A DNA stretch of 64,000 nt from Rhodosorus marinus (lineage: Eukaryota; Rhodophyta; Stylonematophyceae; Stylonematales; Stylonemataceae). Shown here in pieces: positions 1-11,200 of the stretch; the first letter of the stretch is position 1; every line of letters begins with the position of its first letter. The stretch is from the NCBI GenBank assembly GCA_029953675.1, contig JAMWBK010000005.1:1240001-1304000 (forward strand). The letters are read 5' to 3'. Position numbers and translations under genes: made by a program. The notes below the pieces were generated by a model that did not search any database, was not told where the DNA came from, and was given only the letters and a program-made list of their open reading frames with translations.

Positions 1-1769
1 CAACGAAATGCAAGACTGCTCCAGGACGAAGCTCACAAAAGATGTCCACTTCAAAGTCTCCTTGAGTGGTGTACTGTGCAATCGAGGACAATCTGTCCAT
101 AGCGTTTTCCATGTTGCCCTGGATTGTCTCGTGTATTCCAACGTTGAGACCAGTAAGACGAATAACCTCGTAATGCCTCAACTGGGACAGTCGTGGATCG
201 CCATGAGACGGGGTAATTTCATCACAAGCAGCTGCAGCATCCTCTATTTGATCTGACCCATCCATGCCCGCCCTCATGAGCGACATACACAGCGAGTTCA
301 GTGCGAGAACCATATCCGTGTTCGGGCTCTCAAGGCGAAGGTACTTCAAGGTATTCTTCCTAGCCTGCAGTTCTTCCTGGTACTTGCCTTGAAAATAGTA
401 GCTTTCCGCAAGGCGATCTTGTTTTCATATCAAATTGGTTAGGACGGAATTTGTCAGTCACGCCATTGTGTTGAGCCAGATTTTTTAATTTTTTTTCAGT
501 GACTTCAATGGCTTACCTTGGAACTCCGCATGCACAGTCCGGTCTTTCAATCCGCTTACAATATCCCCAACACGAGCTAAGAGCTGCCACTCACGGGTAA
601 CCTTCTCCATGGAATTTCGCTTTTCGTCACTGAGCATAGCGTAGCGGTTCTCCCTCAGCTTCTTCCTTGCCAGATGGATTTCTGGAAGTACTCCTATTCG
701 AGCCCTATCATCCAGGAAGAAGTGATATCTTGAACCCCGTCTTCGAGTTTTTCTGAGGATTGCATTATGCGAGAGTAACCGCTTCACAGTCTCCTCATCC
801 AACTTATGTACTCGAGGAGCGCTGCTGCTTGCACTAGAACCGGGCGATTCCTTCCCGAGCTTCTGTTCTCTACTCACTTTTTCCGCCTTCGGTAATTCAG
901 CGTCTTCGGCAGCTTCCGGCTTGTCCGTGCCTTTGGTATCTTTACTGCGCTGGGAATTTGCGGGTTTCTTCCTTGCCAGAGGTTTGGCGGTCTCCATTTT
1001 CACCGCCCCTTTCCCCATGACGACTTTCCGCAGTTTTCCATTAGTTGGCTCCTCGCTGCGGCTCTTTGGGCTAGACGGTGTCTTCTTCTTCACATCAACT
1101 GCATCAAAGCTATACTGTCCGTTCAAATTGACCGTGATTTCCTCAACTACTGGCTGAGGATCGTCAGCCCGCAGGCTTGGCCTATCCTCCGCACCAGCAA
1201 TTATTTTGATGCCCTCGATTTCCTCAACAGGTTTCCTGGATCCTGTCGGCTTCCATAGTGCGGAAGAGCCACTCCCTGGAGCTGTATTGCTAGCTGTGCC
1301 CGTGGTGGTTCCTGCTGTTTTCGACTCGGCCTTTGGCTTGAAGGCGATTTTCTTACTGTCTGCTTTAGATTCAGGCTCTGACAATTTCGTGTTTGCTCCT
1401 AGCCTTGCTTTCTGGGGCTTTTCAGTTTTTCTTAAATCCTTCGCCGAGCTTTTTCCATCTTCAGGAGCTTCTTGACGCACGCTCGTCGGAGGTTTCCGCT
1501 TAGCTCTTATCCTTTTGCTCACATCCTTCTCCGAGCTTGTCGCCTCCACCCTTTTCGCTGCAGCTCCAGGTGCTTTCGTCTGAGCTTTCAGCGTCGCATT
1601 TTGAGCCTTTATCGCTGCGCTCACATCCTTCGCTGCCCTTAAAGCACTCGATCTACGACAAAAAACCGAAACAAGAAACCCCGCAAAGTGAGCTTCCATA
1701 CCCCAATAACCAGGTCATCAGTGCTTTGGATGATAAAACAAAGCAAACCTACCTTCTTAACGCCCACAT
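1..1769 (-). CDS. Lys-rich protein with helical C-terminal region, partial
   Basis: I do not recognise this protein. The best model starts at an ATG at 1769 with a 17-nt first exon (1769-1753). An intron with a GTAGGT donor follows (1752-1653), then a long second exon (1652-517), a second intron (516-418, GTAAGC donor), and a third exon that runs off the left edge still open. Phases agree at both junctions. An alternative unspliced start at 1699 shares the same frame. Residues about 1-250 are low-complexity, rich in Lys, Ser and Ala, and probably disordered. The following segment is helical. After the second intron the reading continues with YYFQGKYQEEL-type and NMENAMDRLSS-type helices that look like TPR-style repeats, which is an inference. 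The N-terminus is basic and lacks early acidic residues, so organelle targeting is possible. The C-terminus lies outside the window. Confidence 0.6.
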
Positions 1770-2542
1770 GCTGTGCCTTCCCCCCTCCTTAACACATCTG
1801 TTCGTTCATCTATACCCCCGCCCACCACACAAGAAGTCTAGCAAAGCCTAAAATCGAGAACCAGAGGACGCAAGCAGGACGAGCAAAACAAATGAAACAT
1901 CCGAAAAAAGCAAAATATCCGTGCAGACTACTAAATTGGGGGGGGGGGATTTATAAGGCCTTCCTCATCCCCCAAACTCTACTCGCAAAACAGAGACCCA
2001 ACACGTGTACAACCCGAAAGCAAAACCGGAGAACAGCGGCGCTGCGATCACTCAACGATACGAAACAGAATTCAACTAGGAAGAACATTCTTTTCAAGCC
2101 AAAAACAGATCATTCAATGAAAAGGTCGTCGGGTTTTTTGAAACGAACAGGACGAGCGTTTCTCGTTGTCAGCTCCATCCCCAGAGCTTTCGAACATGGT
2201 GCCGGTCACCGACGACGCTGTTTATAGGACTTCATAGAAGAAACCTACAGAGGTGTGGGACGACGACACTGCAGGCGTCTATTAGTCTATTAGGAATCAT
2301 ACAAAGGACGGCGACAAGAAAGCGTGTTTAGCATCTGAACTCGGGTGGCGTTGTGTGAAAACCAAAAGCCTCGTTGACGTTCCCGACGGCGTCTAAGGCG
2401 ACAATATACAAACAACGAAAACTGCCCTGGTGAGATATGACCAGACTGCAGGGAAAGCTGGGCAATTATGATGAACGGATCGACTCCGAGTCGAGCGTTG
2501 CTGACTCTCCTTTTCACTAGATGGGGAGGGTTCTCATCGAGG
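1770..2542. other. Intergenic stretch, no gene supported
   Basis: This lies between the divergent starts of the left-edge gene and a possible small plus-strand gene. It contains a 10-base G run near 1938 and short open frames with no protein-like composition. Nothing can be supported. Confidence 0.5.
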
Positions 2543-2810
2543 ATGCGACGCCCCGCCCGCAGTGTTGTAATGCGTTCTGTGGTGAGCTACAGCGACCAGG
2601 CTGATAGTGCAGGATCGAGCCAGTTCAGATTGGCGACTTAACACGTGGTGGCCCCACCGACTCAAGCCCGTTATCCTCTATCGTTTCACCCCACATCAAC
2701 TTCGCCGGATGGAGTGGAGTGAGCTAGTCGGGCTCGATGGGGGTGATCGCGAAGTGTTGCCGAAGATCATCCAGCAGATGTCCTACAAAGGATTAGACTA
2801 TTTCGTTTGA
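2543..2810 (+). CDS. Possible small mitochondrial-type protein
   Basis: The main open frame (2612-2810) reads WRLNTWWPHRLKPVILYRF followed by an amphipathic stretch ending GLDYFV. This is Trp/Arg-rich and more protein-like than the surrounding frames, but it has no ATG. An ATG at 2543 opens a short basic leader (RRPARSVVMRSV). It joins the frame in phase only if a 31-nt segment (2582-2612, GTGAGC...GCAG) is removed. That would be far shorter than the 66-130 nt introns seen elsewhere here. I do not recognise the product. It could be a mitochondrial small subunit, a decayed fragment, or chance. Confidence 0.25.
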
Positions 2811-3210
2811 CCCTACGAGGCACGGAGTAGATGAGACTCTGGAGAGCTCGGATCCAGATACTCTTCATTCCTGAACCTAGAGTTTAGCGTTGTCCAGTGC
2901 GTTTACTCTCGGCCGAAATCGGGCGGACGAAGGACTGGTGGCTGAAGCTAGGAAATGTCAGAACAGACTTGGGGATCCACAAGTCCAAGTCAGTGGCATT
3001 AGAAAAGCTGTCACGGACTCTTTTGTTGCGACCAGTAACGAAGTCTGATTCCGCATATACTGTTGGCCGTCGCTGGTTTTCCAAGTTTAGTTCTCCCTGG
3101 CACTGGCACTCTGCTCTAACAGCAATGATGGAGCTGTAGAGTTGTTCTATATGCATTCTCCCGCCTTTCAACGGCCTTCAAAGATTGAATCGGTACCCCG
3201 CAATCGAGGT
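2811..3210. other. Intergenic stretch
   Basis: An 80-codon plus-strand frame at 2897-3139 and an opposing frame overlap here. Neither has recognisable features or splice partners. No gene is supported. Confidence 0.4.
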
Positions 3211-4351
3211 CTACTTGGCGTCAAGTTGGGCGACGACCACTGCTAGCTGCTGAGCATACTCAGTGATCGTATTCATCAACGCAAAGCATTCTGTTTCCTT
3301 AACCTTCAGTTGCTCCTTAAGGGTGTTGACATCGCTCTGGGGCGAATAGAATCAGAGAGTGGCAGCGAAAATCAGCAGCAAATTTAGGTTTGGGAGCCGA
3401 ATCGTTATGCTTCGATCAAGGAGTCTTACCGTATTTGTCGGTGGAAGCGAGGCGTAGTTCTCGACTTTTTGAGAAGGGGGTCTCTTCTTGCGGACAAACT
3501 GCTTAGCATTGGACTCCTCTTTGGTTGCTTCCTCTATTTCAATCTCTTGATCTCCCTCAACTATCTCGTAGGCCGACAAAATCTCTCCGCTAGGCTTAAA
3601 TATTTCCTTCCTTTGCAACGATACCGACGCGGCAATGATCGATGGGCTGATATCCAATCGTTGCATTGCCTCAACCGCAAGCGCGAGTCTTTCCGCACGT
3701 TTCTGATCCTTCGATATTTGTCTACGTTCTGTCTCCTCCTCGTTCCGAATCTCCTTTAGTTCCTTGTCCCGAACATCTTTGAGTGAAGGCTTTTTCTTTC
3801 GCTTCTTATCGTCTTCCGCGTGCTTACTCTTCGAGGTCTTATTTTTTCTCATTTCGGCCCGCTTCTTCTTGTCCAGTTTCCTTCTTTCTCGTTCATCTGG
3901 AGTTATCCGGTCGTCACCTTCCCCATCTCGAGAAACCGCCTTATTCGAACTAACCCCCCGGAGACCTGTTGGGGCAGTCTTAGTCAGCTTTCCCATGGTT
4001 TTAGATGGCTTCTTCGAGAGCATTTCTGGGCTTGATGTTGCTCCGCTTGGTTTCCTGGCCAAAGTCTCTCCATCTCTTGAAGGTCCCCTGTTCAATCTGC
4101 TCACACTGCCACTAGGCCTTCGGTCGAGCCCGACATCAGACGAAGCTACAGAGCCGGATTTGAGAGAGCCCTTCCTCGGCGCTGAAACCAGAGTTTTGGG
4201 GCTCTGTCTCCCATCTATTCCATTGAAATTAAAAGGAGCAACAACAGCATGCACATAAAAATCTTTCTCTTAGTCCTTCCACCGTCATAAGGGGAGGGGG
4301 ATCAGGAGTGATCGGCAACCCCAAGATTTCGCCCAACTTACACTGATCCAT
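3211..4351 (-). CDS. Charged coiled-coil protein, unrecognised
   Basis: Three exons give about 306 residues. A 10-nt first exon (4351-4342, encoding MDQ plus one base) is followed by an intron with a GTAAGT donor (4341-4215), a main exon (4214-3430), an intron (3429-3337) and a last exon (3336-3211). All phases match. The N-terminal half is Ser/Arg/Lys-rich and probably disordered. It is followed by a highly charged Lys/Glu helix (about residues 120-190, DKKKRAEMRKNK and EIRNEEETERRQ types). A short hydrophobic-helical segment (LALAVEAMQRLDISPSIIA) and an acidic patch come next. The last exon encodes a regular heptad-like helix ending VVVAQLDAK. I infer a coiled-coil scaffold or cytoskeletal/nuclear protein; no family is recognised. 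The adjacent plus-strand open frame at 3764-4258 is its antisense shadow. Confidence 0.7.
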
Positions 4352-6700
4352 AGCAAATAATTCTTGAGCAGAGCCAGAAGTTGCAAAAATTCCCGACAAA
4401 AAGGCCAATCGATCAACTCAACACGCGCCTCAAACGCTTCCCAAAACAAGTCAGGGCCAACCCCCCCCCCCGCTACCCCCTCAAGCTCGATTGCGATCGC
4501 CAACCGCCACCCGAAAGATATTAATAATAAAACGCCCGTTTCCACGCTCTCAAACGTGAGTGATTTGAACCTTGGACAAAGGCATCCTCTTGTGTCCCCA
4601 AATCCCTCCCACAGTCTTCTGGTTCTCGTCTAGTCCTCCTCTCGAGCATGTAGAAACTCATCTGGACGTGATCCCCAAAAAGCCGTTCAACAATATGTTT
4701 GCCTTACAACATCATGGGCATAGGAGTCTAACTACCTTGAGGCAGATCACGAATGGACAATCACCAAGTTTCTGAATGGATTGGGTGCTCTAGTCCGAGC
4801 TAAGGTTGATAACTTCCAGACTAGTGATAAACCAGGACATTTATTTCCATTAAGCTGGTTAATAGGTCCCCAAGTGAAAGGAGAGTGACTGGATCTCGAA
4901 AAGCCAAGAACGGTTTGTGCTGGATGACCAACGTCAGGTTTCTGAATGGTTTTGGGGGTGTCGGTGCTGCATTCGTGTTGACAAGCCAATGCAGGGAGGT
5001 ATAGCAGAGCATTTGGCTACCAATCTCCTCATACATCCCCAGAGGGAGGAGGCTGTAGGAGCTCGGTGATTCCTGAACATGTCGTACAAGGACTTCAGAT
5101 AGTTCTGGGTAAGCGGACTTTGTTTCGTAAGGTCGATAAAGCGTAGCCAGCGACTAGACATGGTATTAAAAATTATTGTCTCTGCTCTTTGCAATTCATG
5201 AATCACTTGATTCCGGACCAGTGCCCAGCGCACTGCAACTATCTCGGCGGATTAATTCGGGCTACTCAGAAACCGAGTGATCTTGCCTTGGTCGCTTCAT
5301 CTAATAGGCAGCACTGGGCGGAATTGTCACCTGAGTGTCCCGAACAGAACAGAAGCACAATTATCAATCAATACAACATCTATTTTCTCCCTTCCCTTCA
5401 TCTATCTCAAACCCGGGTCCAGCTCCCTACGTCCATCTACTGTTCAGGCGGAGTAAAAAATCGGCTGCTCGAGGCACTCTACATTACCCTCTTCATCTAG
5501 CAGACAGTACTAGGCAGGATTGTCATCTAGGTGTCCCGAACAGCCATACTTTCATCAAGCAATACAACCTCTGTGATCGCCCTTACAGCGATCTGCCGAA
5601 CACACGTTTTATCCCGTCTACCCAAGCTGCTTGAGCTAACTCGGTGGTTGTCTTGACTTCACATGTCTTGAAACTGTCCGCCGTTAGGTCAGGTGTGTGG
5701 CGAAGCTGATTCAGAAGCAGAGTGCCATTGAATTTAAATCATCTGTGCCAACGTAGCTTTCGATTGTCCGCGTTCTATGGAACTGTATTGCACTGGTCAT
5801 TGGAGCGGGTTTGGCTTCATCAAAAGGAGCAGTGCTCGACGATCATCAGGTTATCCTGGATGAGACGACTCCGTACTGCTGTTCAGCTGAAGCATGGTAC
5901 TCTCCCTGAAGAGTAGACAGCGGGTCAGAGTTCAGCGCACACCGGAAACATGAGTGCCGGATCAAGTTTTCCATCCACAGTTCACCGCCGTAGATTTGCG
6001 CAAGCCGACGACATCAAAGGCAAGAAATCCATTGGTCAATACAAGAGTAAATTCCAATTACCACTCTTCTGACCATGCACACAACGTGTGGGCAACTTTC
6101 ATGACACTAGCATCCCAGCGAGTTCGAGCTGCATCCTCCTCTGGTGTGCGGAGTAGGGGCGGAACAAAGCCATTCGTCACTACAAGAGGCAATTTTCACT
6201 TATCACTCTTCTGACCATGCACAAGAACGTGTAGTCAACTATCATGACACTAGCGTTCCGGCGAGTTCGAGCTTCATCCTCCTCAGATGCAGCGAGTGGG
6301 GGCGGAAAGGTTGCTGTCGGCTTTCGCGAATTCTTGATAGAGAGCATCACTTGTCCAGATGCACTTGAGAACTACTTTCCGCAAATGGAACACGTATGGT
6401 TGTGACAAAACGCAAACGCTGCCAAAGTAGCTGTAACCCCTGTTCCGGCGAGTCCGAGCTCACACTCCTCTGATCCACAGAGCAGGGGCGGAAAGGTGGC
6501 CCGCTTTGGCGAACTCCTGGTAGAGGGCGTCACCTCTAAGTGGATCCGGACGCTTTCCGCAAATGGAACGCGTCTGGTTGTGACAAAACACAAACGCTGC
6601 CTAAGTACCAGAAACTCTTGCATTACACGAGTAAATGGGGACAGTTTCAATCAAAAATTGATTACTGCCCTGACATTCGCAGATGCAAATGAGCTTCTAC
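4352..6700. repeat. Gene-free region with decayed direct duplications
   Basis: No coding gene is supported. Several pairs or triplets of diverged direct repeats are visible. A segment of about 53 bp at 5295-5347 recurs at 5491-5543 (195 bp apart). The phrase around 4766 recurs near 4938. Between about 5990 and 6610 an imperfect tandem array repeats at roughly 145-187 bp, sharing a GACCATGCACA motif, a GCGAGTTCGAGCT core and a GGGGCGGAA motif. Its last two copies are very alike (6381-6427 versus 6559-6605, 178 bp apart). No terminal repeats, transposase or reverse transcriptase were seen, so the origin is unclear. Confidence 0.6.
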
Positions 6701-9700
6701 GACCGCTAGATGAGCCCGAGATCTCTTACAGAGTGTTTCAGAAGACTTGTTGAGTGCGACTAGACACCCCGTTTACTACCTCAACAGATCTATCAGATGT
6801 GCAAAAAGTTCATTCTCAATACAGCACGTGCTTACCAAATAATGCTTCAGTACTTTGGCTTCAGCATTGCACCAGAGACCATACTTCAAACTTTACTAAA
6901 GCACTGAAAATCTAGAAACATGGATAAAAAATCTACTGTCACCCAACGAAGCAAGCTCTCGGAGCACCAGTCCTGGTCCCCGCCACGATATCATCACACC
7001 TAACTATCTCAACAAAAAGGATTAGCTGCGTCTTGTTCGATCCACGTGGCCGTACCGTCGACGATTTTTGGTGTTTTCAACCCGATTCGTCTCTCGGAGC
7101 AAGAGCCTTGGTCACCCGCCACAACACATCATCCCACCTGACGAACTCGATGAAAAGGAATTCGTTGAGTGTTCTTCCATCTACATGGTAACCGCGACGG
7201 TGAAAAAAAAGAACTGTTTCAGCCCCGTTAGGGGGAAGTTTTCTGTAAGCATCATACGAACACCTACATAGACAATTTGGTTTTCAAGCAAAACATAACA
7301 ACCATCAGCAGTCACAGCTCTGTGGTGTATGTTACTGTTCTATCTCCATCCCAGTCCAAAAAAACACAACAAACAGCCTGGGGCTAATGGTTTTACTCTG
7401 AAACGTGTCAATGAAGACTCTTCTTGCACCAAAGTCCAAAAAAAATTCTACGACCTTTCTCAAATATCATGTTGAATATGTCATCCTCCCTTCTAGGGCG
7501 TTCGCAGAGTCGAGTTTTACTGACACTTTGAAACAAGAAAAAATTAAAACGACGCGACTGTCGTCTTTTACCCTCCAAGCAAAAACCGCCCTCCCCCAAA
7601 AATTACAATACCAGAAAATTGTGTTTAATTCCTCACACCGGACAGTTTTTCTATGCTCTTCCAACAAAAAAACCCTCTTTTTTGTTACATAGCCGGTAAA
7701 CCGGTTTTCAACCAAAAAACAAAACAAAAACGGGAAGCTAAGGAGTCCACAAACGCCCAGTTTTTTCAATGTTCCTAAAAAGGAAAACTCCATTTTTAAC
7801 ATTGTCGTCGGCAGTTTCCAAAACCGATTGTTTTTCATTCTTTTCTCCTTCCATCCATCCCCCTTACAGATTCCGTACAAATACAGATATTTCAATACAC
7901 AAAATCCCATCCTTCCCACTGAGTGGGAAAAAAAAGAAAAATACACTCACACCAGAAAACAACGATTCCATGCAAGACGAAACGTGATCCACCTGACCAT
8001 TTATAAGGATTTCAAAATGATAGTTTTTCAAAAGAACCGTCGATAGTCTGAAAAACTGTACTTTCTTGGCAGAATATTCGAAATCGACGTTTTTAAAAAT
8101 CTTTGCTAATTGATCAGTCAATATAGCTTGAATATTTTAAAACTTAAACTCTGTCGGTGGATTATAATGACTGAGTCCTGATCTGTTTTCGTTGTGACCT
8201 TTTCGTGATTGGCCCAGATCTTGAGCACTATCGTGGATATTGCGGGAAGGACAGACTGTACTTCTGCCGACACCTTTCGAGGAATTGGGGTTTGAAGGAA
8301 GTTTGCAATTCAATACTTTTCTTTTGAACCTCTAAAACTGATCGGCAGTGGTTCAATTTCCTATGACACGTGGGGAAACGCTATTACACGCACCTCCAAT
8401 ACGGCCGTCCACGGGTGTTTTTTTTTTTTTTTCCGGTGCCGTAAATTGATCATGACGATGTGCGCGTATGTATTCAGTATCAGGAACAAAATTATGGAGT
8501 ATGTGACAAGCTCCATATGGTGATAGATGTTTGTGTTTCAATATATCTCATAGCCTTTGTTCATTTTTAAGAGAGATTGTGCTTAAAGTATGGCTACCTC
8601 ACTTGGAGACATGAACGGGGTTGAAGCTCAATACTGGAAATAGAGCTCTATCTCTGGACGTTCTATCAGGGAGTAATCCTTCACAGGGTGACAAGAAACC
8701 GAATTTTTGTAAGTTGTACTTCAATCAATATAAATTTGAATACTAAAAATAATATGTTCTTTTTAAGCCAGTCAGTCATTAATGAATCTTTGAATGGTTG
8801 GCGCTCGTGGAAACAGGGAAGCTGACCTGGAGTAACTAAAGTAACACGAGCACGAATATAGTCGATTCTCCCTCTCCGCAACGGCTTTCCAAGGAAGAAA
8901 AGACTGGACAATCCGCATAGCCCCCCCCGTCCTCTGTTGGATATTTGCGTCGGATTGAACTCACAAACAGCCCCACACAGATCGCTAGGAGAATTCCATC
9001 TTCAAGGTTTTGCCTTCTTTTTAGGAAGAGGTTGAAGAAAGGCTCAGAAATCGATCACCTAAGCGTTATTTATGCCCCCCAGAACTGTAGAAATAAGATA
9101 TTCTTCCTTTCCGAGGCGGAGGAGCACCCCAAATCCCGCCCTCCACGTCCCCTTGTCAGGAACGCACCCCTCAAGAATGGCCCGCTTCTAAAGGAGCAAC
9201 CATTCCCATCGATCTTGAGGGAGGGGGGAGAGACTGCCTTGTAAGTCCAAAGAGATGCTTTCCGTTAAAAAACAGCCATTTCTCCAAGCTATTAGTGTTC
9301 GCCCTCTAAATTAATAACAAATTAAGTCTTTGTAAGCATTAAACTGTGTCTGCTGAAATACCCAGACACACAAATTGTCCAATCAGAATTAACGAAAGGC
9401 CGACAGAAAAACAAACCGTGCGGTGATTCGTTGAAATAGTTTAGACAGCTTGTCCTCCTATGGAAAGAGAAAGAGTACGGTTTGGCACATATTTTTTAGC
9501 CCCTCCGTTCCTTACAGAGTTTATATAATATGGAACTTTTTTCTCATTGGAAAGGAAGTTTTTTAGGAGGTTGAAGGAGAGCCCCCAAAAGAGGAAAAAC
9601 CATTAAAACTTGTATGGAGATTTTTGACGGGATATTGTTTGCGTTGAGTTTTTTTTCTTTGAAAACAGATGCTGTTGTTTTTTTTTCCTTACTTACGTTG

Positions 9701-10211
9701 TTTTCTCTGAAATTTTCTTGCTTTTGGATGTTTGCCAGGCGTTTTACTTTTTGTACGGAAAAAATGATCATCGCTTATGATTTATATTGTGTTTGGCATT
9801 ATTTGTTTGTTTGGTGTTTTTTCCAGGTTGTTTCCTTTTAGCCTGATTCCTCATGTAGTTGATAAAATACAGCCGACTTCCTCCGTTCAATTTTGGAGTT
9901 CCTCGTTGAGGGGAGGACGTGGAGGTATAGAAAATTGCAAACCCTTCAAAACGGTGGCATTTGATATACTACGCAATTCTATGGGTTACCGCGATGGGGT
10001 AGATTGGTGTTCGGAGGTCGATTTTAAGTCTGGGTGGCGCTGAGGTATTAAGGGGCTCAGCTGTACGGCGAGGTAGGACGAGAAGGAGGCAGCTTAGAGG
10101 AGAAGTGGATGTGTACCGCGATAGAGGTCTGGACGAGGTAGAGTGGAGGGTGAATACTGTGTGGTTGAGGAAGGATGAACTTTGCGCAGGTGAGGTCGGA
10201 GGTTGTGTGAA
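6701..10211. other. Gene-poor AT-rich region
   Basis: This is about 3.5 kb of AT-rich sequence with many A and T homopolymers (for example a T run near 8417). The reading frames at 7400-8100 on both strands are Phe/Lys-rich and reflect base composition. No splice-linked exons, RNA gene or mobile element can be supported. Confidence 0.5.
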
Positions 10212-10454
10212 ATGTTACATGAGACTGTGATTGGGAGTGAAGAGTTTGGACGAGACTTGGACGTGAAAGGAGAAGGTTCGGTTGATAGCATAGGCTGTGA
10301 GAGTTGGAAAATGCACGATATGGTGAAGAGGAAGAAGGTCAGCTTCAGCGACAAGGTGTTGGTCGTCTGGATCACCCCCGAGAAGGGGCCCGTCGGGGGC
10401 GGCATGGATGCTGACTGGGGTCACGAAAGAGCGGGGCAGAGTGATTTAGTTTAG
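10212..10454 (+). CDS. Small hypothetical protein with PP1-docking-like motif
   Basis: This is an uninterrupted ATG-to-TAG frame of 80 residues. The N-terminal half is acidic (EEFGRDLDVKGEG). A basic patch then leads into KRKKVSFSDKVLVVWITPE. The KVSF core fits the RVxF docking motif through which protein phosphatase 1 binds its regulators, and small PP1 inhibitors often pair such a site with hydrophobic residues just downstream. The composition (Asp/Glu/Lys/Gly, few Cys/Phe) differs from the junk frames to its left. There is no recognised family, and expression is unproven. Confidence 0.4.
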   Translation: MLHETVIGSEEFGRDLDVKGEGSVDSIGCESWKMHDMVKRKKVSFSDKVLVVWITPEKGPVGGGMDADWGHERAGQSDLV

Positions 10455-10794
10455 CCCGCCGACGTGTAAATCTTTTTTTAACTTGCTAAGGCTCATGTCA
10501 TAGCGGAGCGGTCTTCCATAACTGTAGATAGGAGGAGTTACCAAACCATACTAACAGAAGAAGTTTGTGCATATAAAAGTTTTGACAAACAAATTCATGA
10601 AAGTAATACACGCTCGAAAGCTGCCTGCAGGAGGGGCATGGTGGTGCTGTGCGGAGTCAAAACCCTCTCATGTGTACTGGATTAGCTCACCCTTTATTAT
10701 ACTACAGAAAATTACAGACACAATAGTGGACGCTTCCTAATACATACATGACAGTAACAAGTCTCTGCACATTCACACTTTCACGCCCATGCGC

Positions 10795-11200
10795 CTACTT
10801 CCGCGTCATGCTATCTAATACCTAGGCAAGAAACGACAAGACTGAGAATTCCCCAATATATCGAAAGTCAACTAAGTTCTCCTTGACATACCTCCTTAGC
10901 GGCCTGTACTTTCCATCGCAGATATTTGGAACCACCCTTCTCAGGATCGTTCGCAGCGTAGTGCCGGTTGAAAGCAGCCTCCACCTCCTCCGGCGTATTC
11001 TTCGCGCGAAGATTCAGTACCATCCTCGCCTCCGCTGCATCCATACGACCTCGAACGACGCTGCTGGCGAGCTGACCACCTCCACTGGACGCCTCCTGCA
11101 GCGCTATTCGATACGCCTGCCCAACTGCACGAGTTCCATACGTGAAACCATAAACAAGCAACCGTGCAAGAACGTTGGAAAGACCTCCCACTACCACCAT
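10795..11200 (-). CDS. PAM16: PAM16/TIM16, mitochondrial import motor subunit
   Basis: Two exons (11200-10892 and 10821-10795) with a 70-nt intron (GTATGT donor, CCTAG acceptor, phase 0) encode 111 residues, the usual size for the family. The N-terminus holds the hydrophobic segment that anchors PAM16 to the TIM23 channel (LSNVLARLLVYGFTYGTRAV). The C-terminal half is the degenerate J-like domain, with MDAAEARMVLNL, the FNRHYAAND region and the GGSKYLRWKVQAAKE helix. Like known PAM16 it lacks the HPD tripeptide. By family knowledge it pairs with the J-protein PAM18/TIM14 and restrains its stimulation of mitochondrial Hsp70 during matrix import. Without splicing, the frame would end eight codons after the donor in an unrelated tail; the spliced end (AKEVLDSMTRK) fits the family better. 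Confidence 0.93.

Noticed and set aside
3764-4258. 164-codon plus-strand frame, Phe/Leu/Ser-rich
   Set aside because: It is the antisense of the charged coiled-coil gene, whose spliced model has consistent phases.
6250-6275. GCGAGTTCGAGCT as a tRNA or SINE B box
   Set aside because: The match to GGTTCGANNCC is incomplete and no A box lies upstream; kept only as part of the tandem array.
7400-8121. Several overlapping frames on both strands
   Set aside because: Composition is Phe/Lys from A/T homopolymers; there are no splice partners or family features.
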